IMG/VR virus record: IMGVR_UViG_3300047457_000104
Location: 1-32,074 of that record
Source of the DNA: a virus
Strand: one strand, 5' to 3'
Length of the DNA: 32,074 nt
The translations under genes and the position numbers were made by a program. Below, one piece after another: positions 14,673-21,707 of the stretch. Positions within the stretch are counted from its first letter, which is position 1. Each line of letters starts with the position of its first letter. The notes under the pieces were generated by a model, which was not told where the DNA came from, ran no database searches, and saw only the letters and a program-made list of their open reading frames with translations.

Positions 14673-16538
14673 ATGGCTATCTATTACATAGACCCTATGG
14701 GTACGGTCAATGGCACCGGTACTTTTGCTAGTCCTTGGGTACTGGGAACAAGTACCCGTTCTGGCTTAGTTTCTGGTGATGAAATTCGTATACTTGGTAC
14801 GTCTTTAGCGAGCTTACTAACAGCAACCACTTATACGGCAACAGTCACTAACAGAACAACATTAACGCTTGCCGCAGGTGGTGGTAGTGCATGGTCAGCG
14901 GGTTCTTTAGGATACTTACCTGCATTCGATACATTTTTTAGAGTGCTGACTGTAGCTGGGGATGTACTTGGGATCTACGCAAGTTCTGTACTACCCATTA
15001 ATGATAGTAGCGTTACATCAACAACTGTACGCATATTCGATACTGTTAATAATATTATCCCGACCATGGCTAACTGTTACATTGGCGGGACTAGTACTAA
15101 CCTGTCAAACATTACTGTGTCCGATTGTTGGGTAGATGAAACCACTAGAGTTACTGACGGTACTGTAAAAACATTAATTAGTGGGACTACCAATAGTAAT
15201 ATAAATGTTTATTTTGATATTACAACTAGATCTAATACTAATGCTTGCACAGGATGGACACTAAATTTGCAAAACACTCATGTTATATCAGGTGGGGTTA
15301 CTTCAGGAGCAAGTTCGATTTCTGGGTATTTTCAGACAGATAATAGTGTTTATAACATCAAGCAGATTTATAGTACAGGTGCAAGCCCGACTCATCGGAT
15401 AGGGTATAGTGGTGTAGGTAGTACTGGGTTGACCCTGAATATAACGCACCTATCAAGCGGAGGTTTATCTACCAATTGTCAGACACAAGACCTAGTGTTT
15501 AATATACTGAATTTCTACGGGTATGCTTCTGATTATTTATTTGCCGCATCCGCACTTACTAATTGTAACAATTACGTTATATCTATAGATTACCTTGGGG
15601 CTGCGGTGGTTAATGGGGGCTATCTTATTTACACAGGTTCTTGTGGGAAAGGTATTATAAACTTAAACAGTCTTTCAGATCTTTGGAGCGCTTCTCAATA
15701 TACTGGGTTAATTGGCGGGGGCTTTGGGGAGGTGTCTCTTAATGTGGCTGCAGGATACCAATTAAAATATGATCGAAAAGTAAGTACACAAACAACGCTT
15801 AGTCGGGGTTATGGTGGGCCTTCCCAGGCCAATAACATCGGAAAAATGGTGGCGCCGGCTGTCAATAATTTAGCAGGGTTAACACTTACGTATCCATACT
15901 ATTTTGGTAATTTTTCTTTTATCCCAGGTAGTGCTAACTCAGAAATAAACTATAAAGTGCCATCAATAATGGAATTTGTCTGTCCAGTTACGTTAAATGC
16001 GGCAGCCGCTTTACCCAATTCCTACACTAACAATATCAATGTTTTAGTAACTTACAAAGGTGGAAGTGAGCCTATAGAAATCTTAGGAATTTTTCAGCCA
16101 TTAACGAGTAATAACATTTCAGCAAATACCTGCCCACAAGTTACGCTAGATACTGTCGTTTATAGGACAACAGGACCAAGTTTAAAAGCTTATTTACCTA
16201 CGAGGACTTCCATAATTTGGCGAGCCAGTACAGCATCACCAAACGCAAAAGCATTTAAGAACATTAAGATACCTGTAACAGCGGGAACAAGTTACACAAT
16301 TACAGGTTATGTCAGAACAGATGACGCAGCTTACTTAGCAGGAGATTGTAGAATTTCTATTGTATTCAACAATGCAGAGTTAGTCGGGCAAAACATGACA
16401 ACTGCCTGTATCAATGCTTGGGAGCAGTTTACTCTAACCTTCACTGCTACACAGACTTGTGAAATGCAATTTGTTTGGGAAATGTACTATTCGAATGGCG
16501 CAAAATCCTACTGGTTAGATGATTTAACAATTTCTTAG
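14673..16538 (+). CDS. Tailspike or tail-fibre-like protein with C-terminal carbohydrate-binding-like domain
   Basis: A 621-aa protein, Ser/Thr/Asn/Gly-rich and low in charge. The N terminus (YYIDPMGTVNGTGTFASPWV, residues 4-23) resembles the start of right-handed beta-helix domains (D-x-x-G-x-x-x-G-S-G-T-x-x-x-P). Residues about 100-380 have short irregular beta repeats, as in solenoid spikes. The last 130 or so (GTSYTITGYVRTDDAAYLAG to FVWEMYYSNGAKSYWLDDLT) look like a beta-sandwich carbohydrate-binding module. It likely binds host surface polysaccharide. No catalytic acidic cluster could be singled out, so enzyme activity is not claimed. GGAG at 14657-14660 is 12 bases from the ATG. Confidence 0.75.
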   Translation: MAIYYIDPMGTVNGTGTFASPWVLGTSTRSGLVSGDEIRILGTSLASLLTATTYTATVTNRTTLTLAAGGGSAWSAGSLGYLPAFDTFFRVLTVAGDVLGIYASSVLPINDSSVTSTTVRIFDTVNNIIPTMANCYIGGTSTNLSNITVSDCWVDETTRVTDGTVKTLISGTTNSNINVYFDITTRSNTNACTGWTLNLQNTHVISGGVTSGASSISGYFQTDNSVYNIKQIYSTGASPTHRIGYSGVGSTGLTLNITHLSSGGLSTNCQTQDLVFNILNFYGYASDYLFAASALTNCNNYVISIDYLGAAVVNGGYLIYTGSCGKGIINLNSLSDLWSASQYTGLIGGGFGEVSLNVAAGYQLKYDRKVSTQTTLSRGYGGPSQANNIGKMVAPAVNNLAGLTLTYPYYFGNFSFIPGSANSEINYKVPSIMEFVCPVTLNAAAALPNSYTNNINVLVTYKGGSEPIEILGIFQPLTSNNISANTCPQVTLDTVVYRTTGPSLKAYLPTRTSIIWRASTASPNAKAFKNIKIPVTAGTSYTITGYVRTDDAAYLAGDCRISIVFNNAELVGQNMTTACINAWEQFTLTFTATQTCEMQFVWEMYYSNGAKSYWLDDLTIS

Positions 16539-16550
16539 AGGATAATAGGT

Positions 16551-16808
16551 ATGGCAGTTATTAAAACAATTACAACAGACCGTGGTGTAGTATTCCCAGA
16601 CCAATATTGCCGAGTCGATGAAGTCACAACTGATAAAACTACAATGCGCTATACAGTAGGTATTTACTTTAGTAGAGCTGCTACTGAGTTACCTCCACAT
16701 AGGGTTGAAATGTTTGAAGCGTCTTTTGACTTGTATAGTAGTTTAAACGTATGGCAACAAGCTTATGAAGCTATTAAGGTAATTTGGGCTGACACCATAG
16801 ACGCCTAA
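16551..16808 (+). CDS. Small protein of the fibre region
   Basis: An 85-aa mixed alpha/beta protein (MAVIKTITTDRGVVFPDQYC, MRYTVGIYFSRAATELPPHR, LNVWQQAYEAIKVIW). It follows the tailspike-like gene by 12 bases and is coupled to the repeat-rich fibre gene by TAATG. It may be a fibre adaptor or chaperone; I recognise no family. Confidence 0.7.
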   Translation: MAVIKTITTDRGVVFPDQYCRVDEVTTDKTTMRYTVGIYFSRAATELPPHRVEMFEASFDLYSSLNVWQQAYEAIKVIWADTIDA

Positions 16809-18328
16809 TGAACCAATTTGATATATTAGGCTATAGGTCAGATAGACCTTATAGTATTGTTTCGAAGACAAACGAGGGTTATTTTGCCCTCGTAAAATCC
16901 AGCGGTAACGTGTACAACGTATCTCTGGCTGAAACCGGCGCAGCGTTAGCCAGCATTACCAATACCACAGTAGTAAATGGTGGTTTAGTTGAAACCGGCG
17001 TAATAACAGACTCGGTATCTGGCACGGCGGTAAGTCCTTCATTAATGACCTTATTTGATATATTAGGTTATCGTGTCAATAGACCTTACAGTAATGTATC
17101 TACAACTAGTAACGGTTACTTTGCGCTTATAAAAATAGGTGGTGGGGGTGTATACAATGTAGCGGTAACTAACACCGTCACATCAACAGACACCGCTGCA
17201 GCAAACGTAGGAGAAGGTATCAGTCTAACTGAAACATCTACGGCTACTGATGTTCAAAATGCTTCAGGAAGTGTTTATGGCGCGCCTATAACGGAAATAG
17301 TTGCCTCAAATGATTTAGAAACTGCCTCAGTTTTATCAAACCTTACTGTAGTTGAAACATCTACTGCTACTGATGTTCAAAATGCTACCCCCTCAATAAG
17401 TTTAAACCTTACTGTAGTTGAAACATCTACTGCTACTGATGTTCAAAATGCTACCCCCTCAATAAGTTTAAACCTAACTGAAACAGTTAATGTCGCAGAT
17501 GTAGAATTAGTAAATCGCGTTGCCCAAACTGCAGTATCTGAAGTGCTACTAGCTATTGATTCATTAAATGCAGGGGCCCTTGTTAATATGTCTATTGCAG
17601 AGTCACTAATTGCCAACGGCGCACAAGATGCTTTGTTGTTTTTAACGAACTACATTGCTGAAGTGGTTGTCAGTACGAGTGCCCAAACTAACATACAAAC
17701 TGCAGTATCGAATGTCGTAGAGAGTGTATCAACCACAAATTTCCAATCTGCAGGAGGGAACACCTATAACGTACCTGTGACTGAAATGCTAACTGCTCAA
17801 GACGTAATGTTGGGGGTTATAACAATTGCTTCGGTCTTATCTGAATCAATAACAGCAACGTCAGCACAACAAGCGATAACTGATTTATTAGTCTCTATAA
17901 CTGAAGCGGCTATTGCAGCTGATAGTCAGGATACATTAGTCAATATAGTTGCCTCATTAATTGAAGTAGTTACTGCCGTTGAATCCATAGCCGCGGTAGG
18001 CAGTATCTATAATGTCGATACAAATGAAGCAGGTGACGCCCAGTCAGCATTAAGCGTAGCGGGCAGCGTGTTTAATGTTGCACTATTAGAATCAGTAATA
18101 GCATCAGATAGCTACGCTGGCAGGTTGCTTTGGGAGCTAATAAATGATATACAGAATGCCAATTGGGGCGATGTATCAAACTCTCAAAATCCTGTTTGGG
18201 CAGCGATAATTAATGCCCAAAATCCTAACTGGGTTAATGTAAATGACTCACAAGCACCGGGTTGGTCAGCTATAAACAATGCGCAGAACCCTAACTGGGT
18301 ACCCATTAATACTTTCGGAACATCATAA
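16808..18328 (+). CDS. Repeat-built tail-fibre-like protein
   Basis: A 506-aa protein assembled from repeats. Residues 4-38 and 83-118 are two copies of a module beginning FDILGYRxxRPYSxVS and containing GYFAL and VYNV. A long Ser/Thr/Val/Ala-rich shaft (about 120-440) is made of degenerate units of roughly 20-25 residues, with two identical 22-residue copies (ETSTATDVQNATPSISLNLT plus VV). The C terminus has five 11-residue units (AQNPNWVPINT type, residues 448-502). Low charge and periodicity suggest a fibrous trimer. The role as a fibre shaft is an inference. It is coupled to both neighbours by TAATG. Confidence 0.72.
   Translation: MNQFDILGYRSDRPYSIVSKTNEGYFALVKSSGNVYNVSLAETGAALASITNTTVVNGGLVETGVITDSVSGTAVSPSLMTLFDILGYRVNRPYSNVSTTSNGYFALIKIGGGGVYNVAVTNTVTSTDTAAANVGEGISLTETSTATDVQNASGSVYGAPITEIVASNDLETASVLSNLTVVETSTATDVQNATPSISLNLTVVETSTATDVQNATPSISLNLTETVNVADVELVNRVAQTAVSEVLLAIDSLNAGALVNMSIAESLIANGAQDALLFLTNYIAEVVVSTSAQTNIQTAVSNVVESVSTTNFQSAGGNTYNVPVTEMLTAQDVMLGVITIASVLSESITATSAQQAITDLLVSITEAAIAADSQDTLVNIVASLIEVVTAVESIAAVGSIYNVDTNEAGDAQSALSVAGSVFNVALLESVIASDSYAGRLLWELINDIQNANWGDVSNSQNPVWAAIINAQNPNWVNVNDSQAPGWSAINNAQNPNWVPINTFGTS
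17338..17469 (+). repeat. Two identical 66-bp in-frame repeats
   Basis: Copies at 17338-17403 and 17404-17469 are identical base for base, encoding two identical 22-residue fibre units. A diverged relative lies upstream near 17228-17300. Identity at synonymous positions points to a recent duplication. Confidence 0.9.
18149..18313 (+). repeat. Five 33-bp in-frame repeats (11-residue Q-N-P-x-W units)
   Basis: Units start at 18149, 18182, 18215, 18248 and 18281, with consensus S/A-Q-N-P-x-W-x-x-I/V-N-N/D. They sit at the very C terminus of the fibre-like protein and have diverged, so they are older than the 66-bp pair. Confidence 0.85.
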
Positions 18329-19302
18329 TGGCTAATACATATTCATCCAGTCTAAGACTGATTATCCAGCAAGACGGAACCAACCAAGGTACTTGGGGCG
18401 GTTATACCAACACGAATATTGCTACATTATTAGAGCAGGCTGTTGCAGGAATAGGTAACATCACTGTGTCTGGGTCTTCAAACTACACCCTAACCAGCAC
18501 CAACGGTGCTTCAGACGAGGCACGTAATGCAGTGCTTAATATAACAGGCACGCTAACTGCAGCTATCAACGTCATCTGCCCTACTGTGGCTAAGACCTAT
18601 ATCGTTAAGAACGGCACAACAGGTGGCTTTGCTATTACATTAAAGACTGCATCGGGTACTGGTATTTCCGTACCTAATGGAGAGACAACTTTTTTATATT
18701 GCGATGGGACTAATGTTGTTCGGTCTATATCAGCGATTAGTGGTATTCCCGGTTCTTTCACAACGTTAAGCGCGTCAAGTACGGTTTCAGGGGTAGGTTT
18801 TAGCAACTACTTAGCCTCTCCACCCGCTATCGGTGGCACAGCGGCGGCGGCTGGAGCTTTCACAACTTTAAGTGCGTCAGGTACGGTTTCAGGTGTAGGG
18901 TTTAGTAATTACTTAGCTTCTCCGCCAGCTATCGGTGGTACAGCAGCGGCAGCGGGTACATTCACAACACTAACAGCCACTGCAGATTCGACATTTACTT
19001 CAACTGGCGCTGTAAAAGTTCCAGTAGGCACAACCGCTCAACGCCCTACAGGTGTTGCGGGTAAGATCCGATTTAACTCAACACTGTCTCAGTTTGAAGG
19101 TTATAACGGTACTACTTGGGGTACAATTGGGGGCGGGGCTACAGGCGGTGGTGATAACCAAATTTTCTATGAAAACAGTCAAATTGTGACTACAAGCTAC
19201 ACAATCACAGCAGGTAAAAGTGCCTCTAGCACAGGACCTATTACAATCAATTCAGGGGCTATAGTGACTATACCTTCTGGCTCACGGTGGGTGATACTCT
19301 AA
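18328..19302 (+). CDS. Tail-fibre protein
   Basis: A 324-aa protein. The N terminus (MANTYSSSLRLIIQQDGTNQ and GTWGGYTNTNIATLLEQAVA) is a domain I recognise from the N termini of fibres in aquatic podovirus-like phages. It is followed by a beta region with ARNAVLNITGTLTAAINVIC. Two nearly identical 34-residue units occupy residues 144-211 (FTTLSASSTVSGVGFSNYLA and on), with a partial third. The end (TTAQRPTGVAGKIRFNSTLS, then PITINSGAIVTIPSGSRWVI) is typical of fibre shafts. TAATG couplings exist on both sides. It may be the main fibre, with the following small genes as tips. Confidence 0.82.
   Translation: MANTYSSSLRLIIQQDGTNQGTWGGYTNTNIATLLEQAVAGIGNITVSGSSNYTLTSTNGASDEARNAVLNITGTLTAAINVICPTVAKTYIVKNGTTGGFAITLKTASGTGISVPNGETTFLYCDGTNVVRSISAISGIPGSFTTLSASSTVSGVGFSNYLASPPAIGGTAAAAGAFTTLSASGTVSGVGFSNYLASPPAIGGTAAAAGTFTTLTATADSTFTSTGAVKVPVGTTAQRPTGVAGKIRFNSTLSQFEGYNGTTWGTIGGGATGGGDNQIFYENSQIVTTSYTITAGKSASSTGPITINSGAIVTIPSGSRWVIL
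18757..18960 (+). repeat. Two 102-bp in-frame repeats in the fibre gene
   Basis: Units 18757-18858 and 18859-18960 encode 34-residue repeats that differ by only two residues, while many synonymous bases differ. A truncated third copy (FTTLTATAD) begins at 18961. The protein repeat is therefore kept despite DNA divergence. Confidence 0.88.
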
Positions 19303-19709
19303 TGGCATATGGTTCAGTTTTAACAGACGTAGTGCAATCAAGCACAACAGGTACACCACCACAATTTAATGACGGCTCAGGTACTCAGGTCGGTACACTT
19401 TGTCGAGCTTGGGTTAATTTTGCTGGAACAGCTTCATCTGGCCTAGCCGCCATTAACGCATCGTTTAATGTCAGCTCAGTTACAGTGAATGCGACAGGCG
19501 ATTTTACCGTTAATTTTACAAATGCCCTGTCGGATACTAATTACTGTATGGTCACTGGATTATCAGAAGGGAGCGGATATTACGGAGCTTCGGTAATGAT
19601 GAAATTTGGTGGGACTAAAACAACGTCATCAGTTGAAGTAACTACAAAGGCGGGAAGTTCAGCAACTTTAATAGCATACCCAAACGTATATTTAGGCTTT
19701 TTCCGCTAA
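19302..19709 (+). CDS. Stand-alone fibre-tip-like protein A
   Basis: A 135-aa protein read from the ATG at 19302, which overlaps the previous stop (TAATG); an upstream in-frame GTG at 19287 is less likely. After a linker (QSSTTGTPPQFNDGSGTQVG) it has the domain AWVNFAGTASSGLAAINASF, VSSVTVNATGDFTVNFTNAL, SDTNYCMVTGL. This pattern (AWVNF... TGDYTxNFTxALxxxNY) is a known module at fibre C termini, here encoded as a separate gene. The following gene is a paralogue. Likely receptor-contacting or an accessory fibre component. Confidence 0.76.
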   Translation: MAYGSVLTDVVQSSTTGTPPQFNDGSGTQVGTLCRAWVNFAGTASSGLAAINASFNVSSVTVNATGDFTVNFTNALSDTNYCMVTGLSEGSGYYGASVMMKFGGTKTTSSVEVTTKAGSSATLIAYPNVYLGFFR

Positions 19710-19721
19710 GAGGTAATAAAA

Positions 19722-20135
19722 ATGGCAACGATTTTAAATGCAGTAAGCGGAACAGGTTTAACACAAACGGCTGATAGTTCAGGTATATTGAAAATACAGT
19801 CAAATGGCGTGACGACTAATGCGCTGGCTTGGGTGAATTTTAATGGTACATCTGCTACGCCAATCACACCAAGAGCAAACTACAACATTAGCTCTGTTAC
19901 CAAAAATGGTACAGGCGATTACACGCTGAATTTTACAAGTGCATTGAGTAATGCTAATTATTCAATTTGTGGGGTCGCAGACGCGGGTGGGTCAACTATT
20001 GCCGGTGGGATCTGTTTGTATACCAGTTACACACCAACGGTTTCTGCAGCACGAATTAATTCTTATAGTATCGGGTCATCTGCTAACGCGCTGATGGATA
20101 AAGCGTATATTAACGTAGCAATCTTCGGCAACTAA
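19722..20135 (+). CDS. Stand-alone fibre-tip-like protein B (paralogue of A)
   Basis: A 137-aa protein with ALAWVNFNGTSATPITPRAN, ISSVTKNGTGDYTLNFTSAL and SNANYSICGVADAGGSTIAG, aligning by eye with the preceding protein across the shared module but with a different N terminus (ILNAVSGTGLTQTADSSGIL). Tandem duplication followed by divergence is the simple explanation. It has a weak GAGGT motif before its ATG. Receptor-binding role inferred. Confidence 0.76.
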   Translation: MATILNAVSGTGLTQTADSSGILKIQSNGVTTNALAWVNFNGTSATPITPRANYNISSVTKNGTGDYTLNFTSALSNANYSICGVADAGGSTIAGGICLYTSYTPTVSAARINSYSIGSSANALMDKAYINVAIFGN

Positions 20136-20150
20136 TTAACAGGATAAACA

Positions 20151-20555
20151 ATGTCAAAAATCATCGCTTTTACAAACGAACTCGGTGGAGTTAGCATCTG
20201 CGTACCGACTGGTGAGCTTTCAATTGAAGAAGTTAAAGCCAAGGACACACCGTTAAACTCTATCATCATGGATGCATCAGAACTGCCTGAAGCTGATAAC
20301 GACTTCTTTAACTCTTGGGAACTGATTGACGGTTATGTTTTAGTCAATCTGGACAAAGCCAAGCTACAAACTAAAGACCGACTAAGAACAGAACGTGTGC
20401 CATTGTTAGCAGCGCAAGACGTTGCATTTCAACGTGCATTAGAAGAAGACAAAGATACAGCGGCTATCGTAGCCGAGAAAGAAAGACTACGTGACATCAC
20501 CAATTTGGTTGATGGGTGCAAAACTACCGAAGAATTAAGAGGGCTTTCTGTATGA
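20151..20555 (+). CDS. Tail-fibre assembly / chaperone-like protein
   Basis: A 134-aa protein. The N-terminal half is mixed (SKIIAFTNELGGVSICVPTG, WELIDGYVLVNLDKAKLQTK). The C-terminal half is a charged helical region (DRLRTERVPLLAAQDVAFQR, IVAEKERLRDITNLVDG). The pattern of a domain followed by a K/R/E-rich helix with RxxRxPLL is what I associate with fibre-assembly-type proteins in phages and prophages. Position among the fibre genes agrees. Its stop overlaps the next start (ATGA). Confidence 0.68.
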   Translation: MSKIIAFTNELGGVSICVPTGELSIEEVKAKDTPLNSIIMDASELPEADNDFFNSWELIDGYVLVNLDKAKLQTKDRLRTERVPLLAAQDVAFQRALEEDKDTAAIVAEKERLRDITNLVDGCKTTEELRGLSV

Positions 20556-21100
20556 GCTTAGTATTAAGCGGTGATTCGCCTTCGTTCTCTGGAACTTATC
20601 AAGGTGGGGTTATTACCTCAGGTACTGCTCAAGCAACTACATCCGGCACAGCGATTGACTTTACTGGTATCCCAAGCTGGGTTAAACGTATCACGGTGAT
20701 GTTGAATGGGGTTAGTACGAATGGAACAAGCTTTCCTCAAATTCAATTAGGCACTTCTGGCGGTATTGAATCTACTAATTATATAGGGACTACTGGTGTT
20801 ATTGGCAATACGGGCACAGGGCTTATTACTCAATTAAGCTCCGGAATATTACTTGATTGCTATGCTAGTTACTATACTGCGTCGTCAACAAGACAAGGAA
20901 GTATAGTTTTTAATTTAATTAGCTCAAATACTTGGGCATTTTCTGGAAACCTTGGTTCAACTGCAACAGCATTTGTTGCAATCGCATGGACTGGTGGCTC
21001 TAAATCTTTAAGTGGAACACTTGACCGCATCCGCCTAACCACCGTTAACGGCACAGATGCTTTTGATGCGGGGTCTGTCAATATTCTTTACGAGGGTTAA
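20552..21100 (+). CDS. Stand-alone fibre-tip-like protein C
   Basis: A 182-aa protein read from the ATG at 20552 in the ATGA overlap; an upstream in-frame start is less likely. It is all-beta with ATTSGTAIDFTGIPSWVKRI, TVMLNGVSTNGTSFPQIQLG and a terminal GTLDRIRLTTVNGTDAFDAG. I recognise this as a domain usually found at fibre C termini, forming a knob. Here it stands alone as the last gene before the lysis pair. Likely a receptor-binding tip. Confidence 0.76.
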   Translation: MSLVLSGDSPSFSGTYQGGVITSGTAQATTSGTAIDFTGIPSWVKRITVMLNGVSTNGTSFPQIQLGTSGGIESTNYIGTTGVIGNTGTGLITQLSSGILLDCYASYYTASSTRQGSIVFNLISSNTWAFSGNLGSTATAFVAIAWTGGSKSLSGTLDRIRLTTVNGTDAFDAGSVNILYEG

Positions 21101-21102
21101 TC

Positions 21103-21267
21103 ATGAACAAAATCATAGATGTCATTATGCAGCCATCCACATGGCGGGGTGTTGTTTGGATGTTAACCGCTGTTGGTATAAACCTAAATCCTGAACAATC
21201 CCAAGCTATTATTACTGCAGGGATGGGTTTGGCGGGTATTATTGGCGCATTTACTTTGGATAAATAA
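21103..21267 (+). CDS. Small holin-like membrane protein
   Basis: A 54-aa protein with two hydrophobic stretches: about residues 13-25 (TWRGVVWMLTAVG) and 35-50 (AIITAGMGLAGIIGAF), separated by LNPEQSQ, and a short charged end (LDK). It overlaps the peptidase start by one base (TAATG), the classic holin-endolysin arrangement. It would permeabilise the inner membrane to release or trigger the lytic enzyme. Size and topology fit small two-segment holins. It could also be another type of membrane protein. Confidence 0.78.
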   Translation: MNKIIDVIMQPSTWRGVVWMLTAVGINLNPEQSQAIITAGMGLAGIIGAFTLDK

Positions 21268-21704
21268 TGCAGTTATCAGAACACTTTACACTTGAAGAGT
21301 TAATTGCTTCAGACACCGCTGCGCGGTTAGGCATAGACAATACGCCACCTGTATTTGTGCTAGAAAACCTAAAGCGTTTATGTGCCTTGTTAGAAGATGT
21401 TCGTCATGCAGTGGGCAGACCTATTCGTATATCAAGTGGCTATCGTTGCCCTAAAGTAAACCACGCAGTGGGTAGTAAGGACACAAGTCAACACGTATTA
21501 GGTTGTGCGGCGGATATTAAAGTTCAAGGTGTTACGGTTGACGAGTTAATGAAAACTATTATCGGTGCTGATATAAAATTCGATCAGTTGATTCGCGAGT
21601 TCAATAGCTGGGTGCATATTAGTATCCCTAACACGCCAGCGGATAAGCCTCGACATTCTATGCTAATCATAGATAATAAGGGTACCAGACCATACGAAGG
21701 GTAG
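21267..21704 (+). CDS. M15-family peptidase endolysin (D-Ala-D-Ala carboxypeptidase-like)
   Basis: A 145-aa peptidoglycan-cleaving enzyme. The M15 signature is clear: ISSGYRCPKVN (residues 55-65, Arg60), SQHVLGCAADI (His76 and Asp83 as zinc ligands) and LIREFNSWVHISI (Glu111 candidate base, His117 third zinc ligand). Length is normal for a single-domain enzyme of this family. No signal peptide is visible, so access to the wall depends on the holin-like protein just upstream, with which it overlaps by one base. It would cut peptide cross-links in the host wall at lysis. No spanin gene is evident nearby. Confidence 0.92.
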   Translation: MQLSEHFTLEELIASDTAARLGIDNTPPVFVLENLKRLCALLEDVRHAVGRPIRISSGYRCPKVNHAVGSKDTSQHVLGCAADIKVQGVTVDELMKTIIGADIKFDQLIREFNSWVHISIPNTPADKPRHSMLIIDNKGTRPYEG

Positions 21705-21707
21705 CTA

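Noticed and set aside
14673-21100. Possible diversity-generating retroelement acting on the fibre genes
   Set aside because: No reverse transcriptase gene, template repeat or adenine-biased variable repeat is seen in the window.
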